From Galerina marginata (taxonomy: Eukaryota; Basidiomycota; Agaricomycetes; Agaricales; Galerinaceae): a stretch of 64,000 bases of DNA. The stretch covers positions 1,364,001 through 1,428,000 of the forward strand of contig JAECYW010000004.1 of the NCBI GenBank assembly GCA_023014335.1, written 5' to 3'. The position numbers and the translations under genes were made by a program. The first letter of the stretch is position 1, and every line of letters begins with the position of its first letter. Positions 1 through 11,521 of this stretch are shown here, piece after piece. The notes under the pieces were generated by a model. The model made no database searches. It saw only the letters and a list, made by a program, of their open reading frames with translations, and was not told the origin of the DNA.

Positions 1-381
1 CTAAACAGTTTGCATTCTACTTATCAAACAGACTTAGATGACAAAACGAGAGTAGAATCTGACAGCGACGATACCGACGGCGAAGGGAACGAACTACGAT
101 CAGAGGGTACAACTAGTGAAGAGGAGGACGAGGAGGAAGAAGAGGACGAGGAAGAAGAAGAGACGGACGAGGAAGAGGAGGTAGGACGCGGCTCATTTGG
201 GAGTAAAGATGTGGGAACCATCGTGAGTACTGCTCTCTGAAAACATGAGAAACTGTCCAATATTCCTTCTTGTGCTTTAGGTCAAGAGCTTACTGCATTA
301 AAGGCATCCCTCTGTTACGTAGAGTACATCGCGCCTACGGTCGCCTCAAATGTGCCACTTTTACGAGCACCCAGTGTGTAA
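1..381 (+). pseudogene. 3' end of unidentified gene C (partial, possibly degenerate)
   Basis: An open frame enters from the left edge and encodes an acidic tail (D/E-rich, then EVGRGSFGSKDVGTI) up to a GTGAGT donor at 223. After a TTTAG acceptor at 276-280, the tract starting at 283 reads QELTALKASLCYVEYIAP and stops at 379-381. The phases of the two exons do not join cleanly, so the intron boundaries are uncertain or the copy is broken. A diverged counterpart lies on the minus strand of the right arm (about 56850-57041), which supports real coding ancestry. It converges with gene A. I do not recognise the family. If the tail is real, it belongs to a gene whose body lies outside the window. 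Confidence 0.35.
118..182. repeat. GA-rich simple repeat (Glu/Asp coding)
   Basis: Degenerate gag/gaa/gac triplets run through this stretch and would encode a Glu/Asp run on the plus strand and poly-Ser on the minus strand. The corresponding place in the right arm (just beyond 57041) lacks the tract, so it expanded or was lost after duplication. Confidence 0.7.
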
Positions 382-624
382 ATTTTTTGGAAAAAGTCCC
401 ACATATGCTACGTACGACTTTAGCTCACGAATCCGTCGAAAACCACTGTATCGCCCTTTGCGAAAATGAAGAATGCTGGTCCATGTGAAGACTGTAAGCT
501 ATGGCACTAAATGAATTCCGGATCATATTTTCTTCCACAATTTTTTTGGCCCTGGATAATACCCTTTGTCGTTCCCTCGAACTAGAATCTGGCTCAGAGG
601 GTATCGCCTTCTTTGTACCTCTCG

Positions 625-3483
625 CTACTGGCCTGCTGTTCCCAAAGAGCCATGCTTCCGAGACTTCGACCTTTCACGAGGAGGCATATCCCCCGGGCCA
701 TCATCTGGATCCCTAGTACCGAAAACGAGCTCTTCAACTAGCTTGTCAAGCTCGAATTCAAGGCGCATCGGTATACGACGCGCGAACGGTATAATGTCGA
801 GGGTGGTGTTATAGGGCCGACCCGACTGTGTTGCGCCGTACATGTCAACAAATTGTGCTCAGGGAAGAAGAGTAAATGATGACACGCGACATACCAACGA
901 GATTGCAACCACATACACAAGCTGCGGAGCAAACCAGCGATAGCCCTTTGCCTTCATCCATTTCAGGTTCTTCACTTGCTCATCCTCCTCCTCTATCTTT
1001 TCCCCTTTGTTTTCCGTCGCATTTCCTGGCTTGCTGATACCATCTGCTTGAGTGGGAATGCCGTACTTGGGATTCTTGCTCAATGCTGACTTGATTCTGG
1101 TTGAAGATCGTTCATTGAGTTTGAAGTTTTTGTCTACATGGTCCTGCTGGAAGGGTTTATCGCCTTCTTCATGGTAATTGTATCCAAAACCCGTGTCGAT
1201 GGTAGCTGTAATCTTGTCACTCCGGGCGTTAGGAATGACGGCTCGAAGAGCCTGGTCTTCCAACCATACGAGGTGCTTAACCGTAGCTTCGGCCCTATGA
1301 AGTGGCAGTCAGTACAGAAATAAAATGAATTACTCTCCTTAAATGATTATTGGCTTACCGCATCATCAGAGTGTTTGCTTCTCTCGTTCCAAAGATGAGA
1401 TTATCGGGGGTCTGAGAGGTCAGGTGGTTCAGACTCTCGCCCAGACCTCCATATGAAAAGGCGCAACGGTGAAGCCACTGGACAATACATAGAAGTAAAG
1501 TCAGTCATGTACAACAGGTCGCAGTGGTAGCGGTAACAACAGGCTACATACCTCTGCTTGTTTTTTCCAAGTGTTATCATAGCCATTGGCGGGCCAACCA
1601 AAATTTTTAGCAAGCTGTGGTGCAGTCGATCAGAACTGTGGATCGATTTATGATCGAATACTGACCAATGTCGCGCTCTTGTTATTCATCACTGCAGCCT
1701 GTGTGATTCCACGGGATTGACCACCTACTGCCTTGAGTTTGTGAGGCGTCAGGGTTGCCCCCGTCGGCTTTGCAGTTTCACGAGAAGTGTTTGGGTCCAC
1801 CTCCCCGAAAAGTAAGGTGTCTGCTTGGGCGGCTTGATCCGGATTGGGAAAATTCCGGTCGTTCAGCCATAAACCAAGAGATGAGTTCTGAAGAATTTTA
1901 ACGGTCCCAGGGGATGCATACAATGCGTAAAGATTGAGAAGATGCTTGTCGACAAGGACCCAGGGATCTTTTTCATTCTCGCTCGGCTTCGGACCTGCAC
2001 CAAACTTGACGACTGTCCATTCTGGTTTGCACCGACAATGGGCCAACGCCTTGGGGACCAAAACTTTCAATTCATCCACAGTTACCTTGTCAGATGCTTC
2101 AAAGCGAAGTTTAATGTCAGGACGTGGGATCGGGTCGGGCCCACGGAAGTCCCAATATCGGGAGGCAGGATCGTAGTTGGTTTTGGTACGTGAAGCAGCC
2201 TTGGCAACTTCTACAATATGGGTTAGATGTCAGTAAATAGCCCTGCTAAAAGGCGAGCTACCGCAGACGTACCCTTCCAGTAGGCGTATTGCTCGTTAAC
2301 ACCCTTCTTGAATGTGAGGGAAGGAATCGCAACGCGTTTGTGAGTCCCGCTCATTTTCCAAATCGTAAACGGCTTTAAACCCTGCGACCAAATTGTGGCG
2401 GTTGATCTGACGTGTAATTAGAGGAGATGCTTACCTTATTCTCCAATTTCCAGTCATTGCGGTATCTAGCCTCATAATCTCCCAACAACCTGGCTTCCAG
2501 TTCCTCGACTCGGATGTACATGCGAGGAGAATCTGAAAACACCACAAATCGGCGATCTTCAACCGGTGGTTTCCCTTTATTTACAACGCCCTTGTAGACA
2601 ATGACCGTCCAACTATCTGGGTCTTCCTCCTGAGTATCACTGTCACTCGATTCTGTATCGTCCTCGTTTTCCAGTTTCGTGGCGAAGGGCTCCTCATACG
2701 GCGATTTACATTCCTCTTCTGTGACGTCTGATTTCTTCTGCTTGCGCGGTGCCATGGGTTCCTCTTTAATGGTGCCCGGTTCCTTCTTTGGCGTCGTAGT
2801 GCGCGACTTGATTTCTGGATATCGCATGACCTTCTTGGCCTGAACTTTGATGACATACTTTTTGGCAAGCTGCTCGAAGCCTAAGAAACTTGCATATGAT
2901 TATCGTGGCACTTTCGAATAAAAGGCAGTCGTACCATCATACTCGACCGCTGGATTGTATCATACATCCAAATTAGCATCTTTCTTGATATCTATTCAAC
3001 GAGGGACGTACGAAGCTCTGAAACAACTGGGCCCAATTCGTCGCGGTCCTCGCCTGTACAACATACAAAGAGTCAACTTGAGATATAACAGAGCAGTCTG
3101 CGAAATTGTACCTATTTCGGATTTTTCCTTGTTTTGGCCAGTCGCCGAAACTGCAAGGCGGATGGTAAATAGCCATTATTTGCGATAGAACATAAACGAT
3201 TTACAAGGATTCGCCGTAAACTTATTGACTCGGTTAGTCATGGCAGTGAGCTTGTTGAAAGCTTCTTGTCGGGCTGTCGAAGAGCCAGTTAATAAGTCTG
3301 CAGGAGATTATGGTTAAAATGGCACACACAAGTTCTGTTGGGTGTGGTGTAGGAACCGGACTGGGCATCTAGATGAAAGGCCAAGAGTTAGACCACAATC
3401 GCAGAAGGGAACCTTTACATCCGACCTTTGCTACCCGGTTTTGAGCTATCTTGGTTGGATAGTGGATTATTTTCACGTTCCAT
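625..3483 (-). CDS. Gene A: intron-rich charged protein of unknown function (left copy)
   Basis: The start ATG is at 3483 (MERENNPLSNQDSSKPG) and the TAG stop at 625-627. The start was chosen because the right-arm copy opens with the same SNQDSSK/KSQDSSK context. There are about ten short introns. The N-terminal third is lysine- and acid-rich (SRTTTPKKEPGTIKEEP, then a Ser/Asp/Glu stretch). A conserved block follows: WTVIVYKGVVNKGKP, MYIRVEELEARL, NEKDPWVLVDKHLLNLYALY. Near the C terminus are NLIFGTREANTLMMR and IIPFARRIPMRLEFELDKL. No signal peptide or membrane segment is visible. It is transcribed divergently from gene B across a 1.1 kb spacer, and the pair is duplicated as a unit. I do not recognise the family. 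The charged N-terminus would suit a nuclear or nucleic-acid-binding protein, but that is inference. Confidence 0.75.
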
Positions 3484-4611
3484 GATCAAGGTGTGGGTGT
3501 GTTTTGTCTATAGTGAGGGACAGGACTCGAGTCTAAGGATTACACTATATATTAGTGACCAAAACTTGACAGGGAGAATGCAGTACCCATAAATCTTGAG
3601 TAGCTGTCCTTGAATGACAGGCGAGACTGTGGAGCGTGAAAAGAACCTGAATGAATCAGGAGTACAGGTCAGAAATGTCGGAGGAACTTCACATGCACTT
3701 CCGAGTCTTCAACCCACTTAGCGAGCACCGAGCATCACTTTGTATTTCTGGAATTTTGGTAAAGGAAAGGGACGTGTTATCCTCGGAAAAACCATGCGTC
3801 GCGCGGTCAGGTCGCGCCAGAGGAGTAATGGCAGGCACAGAATGTAGAATGTAGCTTTTCTCAAGCTTCCTCCGGTGTTCGAGGCTTCGTTGGGGTTGCA
3901 ATTGAACGTTAAACGTTGCAGAGTTCAGACTCGGAGGTTCGTCCTTGCGACCTCCAGTCATCAGAGTCAGGGCATTTCTCACAAGCTTCACAAATTCGGC
4001 CTGTCGAGTTGATGACACTGACTGTCTCTGGTCAATGTTCAATCTTGAATCCTTGATGATCGATGAGTATTGAGAGGTGTTACGTATCCGCCGAGCTGGC
4101 AGGCTCACCATCCAAGTTAAGTGATGCGAGCCAGGAAAACAGCGTCAAATTGTAGAGACATAAAGACTATGTAAACATACCCAATAAACATACCCAAGAT
4201 TTCATGAGAACAGAGCCCCAATAGTTGAGATATCGTACATGCATGCAAGCAGCAACTGCAAAGGGGCTGAATTTCGGTTTTCCGTCGCTGAATTTGGCTT
4301 TGTTTGTTCGTCAGTACCGCTGTGAGAGATAATGCTCGCAACTAGAACTTCGACTCAAACTTGACTGCGACCGAGGCCTCAGGATTCAGGAACTCAACAG
4401 GAACCAAGTGGATACACTTACTGCGATGTCCATGGGATTTGACGACAGAAACACGTTCTTTGTTCTGCAAGTGTCATCTCTCGTTGGTGCCTTCCCCATC
4501 GCTCGCAAAGATACAGCGCCGAGATGCAACCTGTGAACGTATTCCAGCATATATTGCCCATGTCCGAGCACATAGCAATGTAGTTCCCCAAATCCGCCGC
4601 CCATTTTTTCA
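3484..4611. promoter_or_regulatory. Divergent A/B intergenic spacer (left)
   Basis: This 1.1 kb spacer separates the two divergent start codons and so must contain both promoters. The mirror spacer at 52432-53487 keeps recognisable patches of the same sequence, for example the stretch around 3955-3990 against 53035-53080. No convincing TATA box was assigned, and no protein-coding signal is seen. Confidence 0.5.
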
Positions 4612-7600
4612 ATGACCACCGACATGGCAGCCAAGAGTCCAATACTAACCGAGGAAGACGGCGCTACGCTCGACTGGGATGCACTACCGTTCCAGAAAGT
4701 GTATACAGTACAGCTCTTCGGTCTTGAGGGCTTGACAGCAGACCTCTTCACCTACCAAGGCAAATACCCCACTTTTTATCTCACCGAAGATCCCTCTCCA
4801 GTCTACGAATTGGCCGCTTTTCGTCATGACCTCCGTCTATCGGCTCTGCTACCTGATGTAGCTAAAACGCCTTTAGACCAGTTTGTCTTTGCAAATGTTA
4901 TGTTGACGCGTCAGGTATGTTTAATGAAAATTTAGTGTTCCGCAACTCATGATAAATTTGCAGAGCTTCGATATCCCAGGCGGCTATGGGGCCGGTCTAC
5001 ACTTTGAGGCTGAACTCCAATTAGATGAGACATGCGGCGAATTACACGGCGTCCTCAGCCAAGTCTTGGGCGTCAAAGATCCTGCATTACATCTCCACTG
5101 TGGCCTGTCCTTTATTCAGGACTGGAAAGAACCCTTGCACTTAAACTCCTTTACGCTCGAGGGTACGTTCCGTGAAATCCTCATCCCAACTCCATGCAAA
5201 GGCGTCACAATGACGAGCATTGGGGTTCGCGTCCTCGGTTTCGAAAAGAGATCATACAAGAAGGATGGGTCACTTTTGCTTGGAACAGATTATGGGTTTG
5301 AAGTTTTCGGGACATTACAACTTGAATGCCAAGCGTGGAAGGGTCCAGTAGAGCTGGCATATGAAATTTCGAAGATGTCCTCTGCCCTTTCACTTTCCGC
5401 AACTGTGATTTGCGACTGGAAGGATGCCTTTGGTATCCCAAAACTTACTGTACGATTCCTTGAATTTTCACTATTATCATTGCCCTCATACATACTTCTC
5501 TTAGCTCCAGGACATAGGTGTTCAAGCGGAGGTTATGCTTGACAAGCCGCTATCAGCAACGACCTTCAGTGCATCTGCAACACTTCAAACGGGCAGAAAT
5601 GTTTTATCGTTATTCGGCTCTTTCTCTCTGGAAGGCGACTGTTCGTTCAGTGCAACCCTTGAGAACCTCGACTGGGAGGGGCTCATGGACATATACGAGC
5701 ATTTCTTCGATGAACGGATCGCCGCTCCAGACATGCGCCTTGAGCTTCGTCGGGCAACAATTTCGATATCGAACAAGGGGTTTATGATTGACATCGAGCG
5801 CCTCGAAATTTCTGACTTTCCACCTGCGTCCGGGACCCTAGAAATCGGAAGGCATGGCTTTTTCCTCCACGCTGAACTCGACGGTAAAGCTGTAACCATC
5901 GATGATGTGCAGCTGTCGAATCCTTTAATCGAAATATCTTGTAACCGAGCAAATGGATCCACCAAAACGGATGTCATTGTTTCCGGCGACTTCAGTTGGC
6001 AAGGTTTCGCACTGAAGATTGGTGTCCACCTTTACCCCTCTCCCGACGACAACGACCAATCACTTGAATATACGATTTGTGGGGAGTTCGTGATCAAGGA
6101 TCTTGAAAGCGGTCTTCGGTTCGACAAGCTCGTTCCGGCCCTTAAGCATTGCTCGTTAGGCGGCTTAACCCTAGACGGTGCCGCCTTGATTGTAGCCTCC
6201 AGAGATGACCCCGACCTTCCTGCCTCTATGAGCGCCAAGTACCCTATCCGAAAAGGTAAAAAATCAGCATCATTGTTGATTAATACACTACTCACTATCG
6301 TCAATTCAGGTTTCTTCGTCTGCGCAGTCATAGGTCATCTTGAGGTGCTCTCCACCCTCATGGGTGGTAGTCACCCCCAACTCTCACTCGCAGCGGGATG
6401 GGAGAAGGACATCGGTTTTATGCTTGCGATGAAGGCCGATAACCTTACTATTGACTTAAGCGAAGGTGTGAAGACGGATCCATTCGAGCTCAAAGTTGTT
6501 CTTTCAAAGAATCCAGCCCTCCACTTGTGCTGCGGGATCAGTGTTGAAGTCGCAAATCAACTTCCACTTCGATTTCTCTTGGATTGTGCGCTCGAGCCGA
6601 AAGGAGGATCTATTACCTTGACTGGTGCCATGGTTGGCATGTGGGAAAACCCGTTCGGGCTGAGCCAGCAGCTGAAGATTGGGAATATGATCCTTTCTGT
6701 TACGATTCTGGCAGCCGGCACTCCATCTGGCTTCGGCATTGCTGGCGAGATTGTCTCTGGAAAGACCAAGCTCCAGGTTAAATTGTTCGTAAACAATGAT
6801 CCTTCAAGTGAGTTCAAATTCCCGTATTTGTATGTTCATAAGGGTTGAGAATATTTTGCGTTAGAGTCCCTTGTCCATGTTAACGTCGAGAACTTGGGTG
6901 TCAAGGAGATTACTGAGGTTGTCAGCGCGCTGGTTGGTTATGATCTTCCCCAGGCAAGTACTCGAGTAATAGTATTTTTTGGGAGCAACGCAGGCTAACT
7001 TACTGCCACATAAATTTAGCCGCCGGATGTCATTAGATTTGAAAAAGTCGAGCTTTATGCATGTCCCGCTGGCGCGATCATCCTGGGCAAGGCATATCCT
7101 CGCGGGTTTTGCTTTTAGTATGTCGTACACTCTCAATACCTGATGTTAATCATCTGAATTATTTTTCCAGCTCCAAAATGATCATCTTCGGAAAGCTGGC
7201 TGAGGTCAAGGTTGTCATCGGTGATGGCGGGGTAGAAATCGAGGGTTCGGTTGAAGCTTTCACACTAGGGCCACTCACCGTAACTGGCAATAAAGAAGGC
7301 AAAGCATCGCTCAGTGCAGCTCTCACTCGCTCCAAACAGAGCGGCAAAATTGACGGTGTCATTACTTTCGCCGACACACGCATAGAACTTTATGCCAACT
7401 TTGAGTTGCAACCATCCTTCACATTCGCCTTCCACTTCCTCCTTCGCGTCGAGAATGTGTTCGTCATCAACGTTAATGCTGGACCGGAATCAGGACTCCA
7501 TCCAAGCTCCTGCGACATATCATCGAAGCGTTACATCTTGGAAGCAGACTTCCAAGCACCGAGCCTTGCCCGAGTCCGTCAGCAGATATCAGATAAGATA

Positions 7601-8610
7601 CGGGAAGCGGCAGCAGCATTGGAGGCGGAAGCACAACAACTTCTCTACAAGATCGAGAATGAGAAAAGGCAATTCCACGAAACTGTATCTTCAGCCCGGC
7701 AAGGACTCGATCGCTGGGCGCAACAAAAGAAAATCGATCATTCAGAGCAACAGCGACTTATGCAATCCCTCGCTTGGGTGGTCGAGGAGAATATCAGACT
7801 TAACCCTGAGTCTATTCCACACGATGCCGCCAATACTTTCCAGCGCGAATTGCAGGAGCTCAGAGACTCCCGAGCGCAGTTTGAAAAGGTCAAAGGGACG
7901 ACTCCACAAGAAATTCATATTATAAACAAATTCACTGTGATCCCCGTCCGTTCAATCTTTGAATTTGGACGCAGTGTTGCACAGGTGACTGTCCCAGGAC
8001 TGCGTGACGAATTCAAACGAGCAGAGATTCGGTATCTCCGGGCGCAAGTACAGGTAACCGAGCTTGTGATGGATCTCGTCCCGAACGACTTGAGCGACGC
8101 ACTTGAGCCCTACGTGAGGAAGCTGCACCAGAAGCTCTTCAATGAGCAACGTAATGGGGCACTTGAGGATCTCTTTGAAGAGATTGGCGATTTCTTGGAG
8201 GACATCATATCGGCCATCGCGGACCTTATGCTTAGCGTGATCGACGTGGTCGGAGGCCTGCTTTTCGATGTCGCTCACGGTGTGGTCCAGCACACGAATG
8301 ACGCAATCCAGGCCACCCTCAGGTTTGCCAATGGCGCCCTCACCTCTTTGCTCAGCCTACTCGAAATCCGTAGCATCCACATGAAAGGTTCCCTCGGCAG
8401 CGGCTCGGATGGCTTATCGTTTGAGGCTAGTATTGAAGGCTTCCTGAGGGGACAGTACTTCCAGTTCTCCGTGAGCTTCCACGTCAAAAATTTCTGGTCT
8501 TTCATACAAGCAATGTTTGCATGGCGAGTCAAATTTTCGCTCTTTCTTCCCACAACTCATTCTGACGATCTTCCAGGTTATTGGATTATTTGAAGAAACA
8601 TATCATTTAA
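4612..8610 (+). CDS. Gene B: ~1,200-residue multimodular protein of unknown function (left copy)
   Basis: Eight exons join in frame: 4612-4914, 4964-5449, 5511-6255, 6310-6807, 6865-6953, 7020-7117, 7171-8523 and 8577-8610, giving about 1,201 residues. The first ~680 residues look beta-rich and contain internally repeated motifs: DPALHLHCGLS (about residue 140) and NPALHLCCGIS (about 590), then CDWKDAFGIPKLT (about 255) and MWENPFGLSQQLKIG (about 625). Residues ~870-1120 are helical, with a coiled-coil-like stretch (ISDKIREAAAALEAEAQQLL) and an amphipathic or hydrophobic helix (FLEDIISAIADLMLSVIDVV). There is no signal peptide. The intron at 6954 uses a GC donor in both copies. The last intron starts with GC here but with GT in B'. 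Taking the alternative read-through would replace the conserved LLDYLKKH tail. Family and function are not recognised. Confidence 0.85.
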
Positions 8611-9316
8611 CGTATTGGATAAGTACATTAGATTTATTATCACTTGGAGAACGCCTACAAATCGGATTGGATTAATTTAACAAACTTGACATGGTCGTCC
8701 AACATGTAGAGCCGGGAGAAATAGGTGATGCATTCAGTGGGGGTGTAAGAACGTCATCGCTTGCAGAAAACAGCTATGAAGGGGTCTGTTTTCAAGGAAC
8801 ATGAATCTGGATGGCAACATTAGCTGGCAGTTGATGAAGGACGATAAACGTTTAAGAACATAAGCGACCCACAATACTCACCAGAGCAAGTAAGACCAAG
8901 GCGACCAAAAGAAATCAATATGGACGCGACTTGGAGCAGAATGTGATGTCGCTTTCCAACTCCGAAGGACTTCATATAAATCTAGCACAAAACGTGAATC
9001 AAACCAAAACAGTTCGCATTCTACTTATCAGACAGGTGAGGTAAATAAAGCTCTACAAACCTATACGACCTATACGACCGACAGCAGCACTAGCCTAAGA
9101 AAATACAATGTTTAGTAAGAGTGTCGAAGCAGTTAAAGGCCAGGGACTGTACCTTGGAATTCATGCAAACATCATGTGTACTCAAAGAATGAGCAAGTTC
9201 CAAAAATTTGAACCACTGGACCAACAAGAGTCCACACATCGCACAATAGATCTCGGCTCAAAAGAAGGGCCAACCAAAAGGATATCCCAACTTCAGAACG
9301 TAGACCGCGAAACCCA
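8611..9316. other. Intergenic region after gene B with a short coding relic
   Basis: Similarity to the right arm ends here. At 8946-9034 an ATG-initiated frame reads MSLSNSEGLHINLAQN and ends TVRILLIRQ at a GTGAGG donor. Its last 27 bases (9008-9034) closely match bases 5-31 at the window start. It may be an exon or relic of a gene C-like sequence. Nothing else was recognised. Confidence 0.3.
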
Positions 9317-9577
9317 TTAGACACCACGCTTTTCCTCGATGGACATGACCGCTTCGTCGATAAGCTTCTTTGCTCACATCGCATCAGAAGATTCTTGTTG
9401 CTTGATGATCTCTGCTGCGAGTTTGCTTGCACAGTAACTATCGGGTTCTCGGTTTCCCAGTTGCCTGCAAATGACGCTGGTATCACCCCACGGGAGTGGG
9501 GAAGATCCCAGGGAAGGCCAAAAGGTGAAAGAGAAAGGCCGAGGCCGCTCTCCTCGACCTCTGAACCCAAGAAGCAT
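9317..9577 (-). pseudogene. Degenerate gene fragment with in-frame stop
   Basis: Read on the minus strand, the frame gives REPDSYCASKLAAEIIKQQE and SSDAM, then a TGA stop near 9379-9381, then continues in the same frame as AKKLIDEAVMSIEEKRGV before a TAA at 9317-9319. An amphipathic, coding-like sequence on both sides of a stop suggests a decayed 3' end. Family not recognised. A chance open frame is the alternative. Confidence 0.35.
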
Positions 9578-9599
9578 TAATCAGGAAGTGAATCGATCA

Positions 9600-10361
9600 A
9601 ACCAATCCAGAGGCCCAATGTTAGTAAGGGGAATTCAGGAGTGAGACTCCGTAAAAGCTCAACACCCCAGAGAGTAGGCTGTCAACAGCCCAAGTTCCAT
9701 CGAGTAAAAGGAGGTAGGTGCTACGCCAGATACGCTGAAGGGAGATATATGCGCCGCCGCAAATATGGCAGCCAATGGCTGCCTGTATGGAATGGCGAAG
9801 TGGTGGTGAAGAACTTCGCCACGTCGCCAAATTTATGGGTCGGATATGTTCTCACGCAGTTGATTGAAGCGCCGCCAGTTTTGAGGGTGCCAAGTCTGGA
9901 TCAGTAGACGCGCCTTTCGTCACCCTGGCCTTCTGTCAAGTCGGGTTCTTTTTCGAGTAACTTGATAATGAGAATTGCGAGTACATTGCAAGAATTTTAT
10001 TGGATATAATGCAGAACAAAACCGTGACAATAGTATCCTCTCGAATCGTGCCAGTGCCTTGAGCAAATGTAAGATGATCTGAGTGCTGGCAGCGGGTCAA
10101 GTTCTAGAACTTTAAAAACCTATCGGTCGAGTATAATATCGTGATGCCCCTCGTCGTCCTATTTTTCCACCTAATTAAAACGTTGGCCGTGTTTATTCTG
10201 CAGTGACCTTCGAGGTTGTCCTGGACAATAATTAGGGGTGTTGTCTCACGCCACAGACGCGAATGCGCACTAACAAATGCAAAGCTTGTGAACGAGCTTT
10301 TTGTCCCCGACTATTGGTATTTGTTCCTTTCAATTTGAGCACCACCTACCATACCATTACA
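9600..10361. other. Intergenic region, nothing recognised
   Basis: About 760 bp upstream of the gene at 10362. Short open frames are present but show no coding character, intron structure or known motif. The final few hundred bases presumably include the promoter of the downstream gene. Confidence 0.5.
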
Positions 10362-11521
10362 ATGTCCCTCACAAAGTCGTCGTCTGCAGCAAACACTGCA
10401 CAAGATTCAAGTAGCCCCACGACTTCAGCCAAAGAAAATGCGGCGCCTCTTCGCCAATCGACCCTCCTCACCGCCATCGACAAAGGCAAAGGCAAGAAAA
10501 AGCGTACTCTGGCTCTCGCAAATGGAGGTGTGTATCTCGTAAAGGTTTTTGACGCGTTCCTTACGGCATTGACGCGATATTCATAGACGAGCTTGACCTG
10601 ATGTCATCGCTTCCTGTCACCCCGGAGGTGGGTTTCTTTCACGCCTGTCTATTCCCATGTCAGAAAGGTTAATTCTTATTCACAGGTGCTGGAAGCTATG
10701 AGGACGCGTATCGTTGAGCTCGAGGACGAACTCGCCCAGCAGCCACCGGCTAAACGCGCTCGGACGAGCAACGTGGCTAGCCCCCCGGACGCGTCGACAT
10801 TAGCAGCTGCCGGACCCTCCGCCGCGTCGCTTAAGGCCGACGAAAAGAAGAGAAAGATGCAGGTCAAGAAGGTGTTTGATAGGTTCAATTTCCTTTTGTG
10901 ACTTCTCTGGGAGGCTTGGCTTAAACGCTGTTTATTCTGAAGGTTGAAGAAGGAATGCAAGTCCGATACCGTCAAATTCCAAGGCTCTCCTAAGTCCATC
11001 AAGATCGACGAGGTTTACTCTGAAGCCGAATTTAACCTACTCTTCAGCGGGAAGGGATTATTGATCCAGCCCACGGCGAACAACAAACCCAAGAGCGTCG
11101 TTACAATTATTCAATTCGTGAGTGGCTAATTGTTCGCCAGCGCAATTGAGAAGGCAATACTCATGTTTCGTTCCTTTAGAATTCTCAAGCCCACTTTGAC
11201 TCGTTCTTTGGGGACGAGCTCAAACCACTCAAAGGAAATGTGTGGTCCAGAGGCGGTATATACTGATCCTACCTTCTTAACGTTGTAACTCAGTCTTCTC
11301 TTTCTCTAGGCATGCCACAGCGCACCTTCGGAGCCGGCTTTGGCGGCTTTGGCTCATCGTTTAGCAAATCCCAGAAACTTGGCGCCGTTGATGTCTCCAT
11401 CCGTTCGTTCGAAGTGAATTACTCTAAAAACAACATGAAATGCAGCTTGAAGTTCGAGGTTGTCCAACAAGGTGGCGGTGGTGGTTGTGGAGGCTACAGC
11501 GATTACGACTCGGATTATTGA
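10362..11521 (+). CDS. Unidentified basidiomycete protein, coiled coil plus compact C-terminal domain
   Basis: The start ATG at 10362 (MSLTKSSSAANTAQ) is followed by a Ser/Thr-rich N-terminus and a basic patch KGKGKKKRTLALANG. Exon 1 ends at 10527. Further exons give DELDLMSSLPVTPE, a short helical stretch (EAMRTRIVELEDELAQQ) with PPAKRARTS (possible nuclear localisation signal), then a conserved-looking domain: KFQGSPKSIKIDEVYSEAEF, LFSGKGLLIQPTANN, VVTIIQFNSQAHFDSFFGDEL. It closes with a Gly-rich segment (GAGFGGFGSSF) and ends VVQQGGGGGCGG with an acidic YSDYDSDY tail and TGA at 11519-11521. About five introns, all GT-AG. The family is not recognised. A nuclear role is inferred from the basic patch only. 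Confidence 0.7.

Larger units (their letters stand above)
1..8615. repeat. Left arm of a large inverted segmental duplication
   Basis: This arm holds gene C 3' end (+), gene A (-) and gene B (+). Reverse-complemented, it matches the block at about 48420-57041 gene for gene and intron for intron. On the inner side similarity stops just past the stop codon of gene B, near 8615. The outer side is not seen because the window begins inside the homologous region. The 3' exon of gene B is more than 90% identical between arms by eye, while gene A is far more diverged. Confidence 0.9.

Noticed and set aside
24..260. Poly-serine protein on the minus strand
   Set aside because: It arises from the GA-rich simple repeat read on the opposite strand.
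4612..8610. Calling gene B a toxin-complex or pore-forming protein
   Set aside because: The beta-module plus helical layout is suggestive, but no specific family motif is visible, so function is left open.
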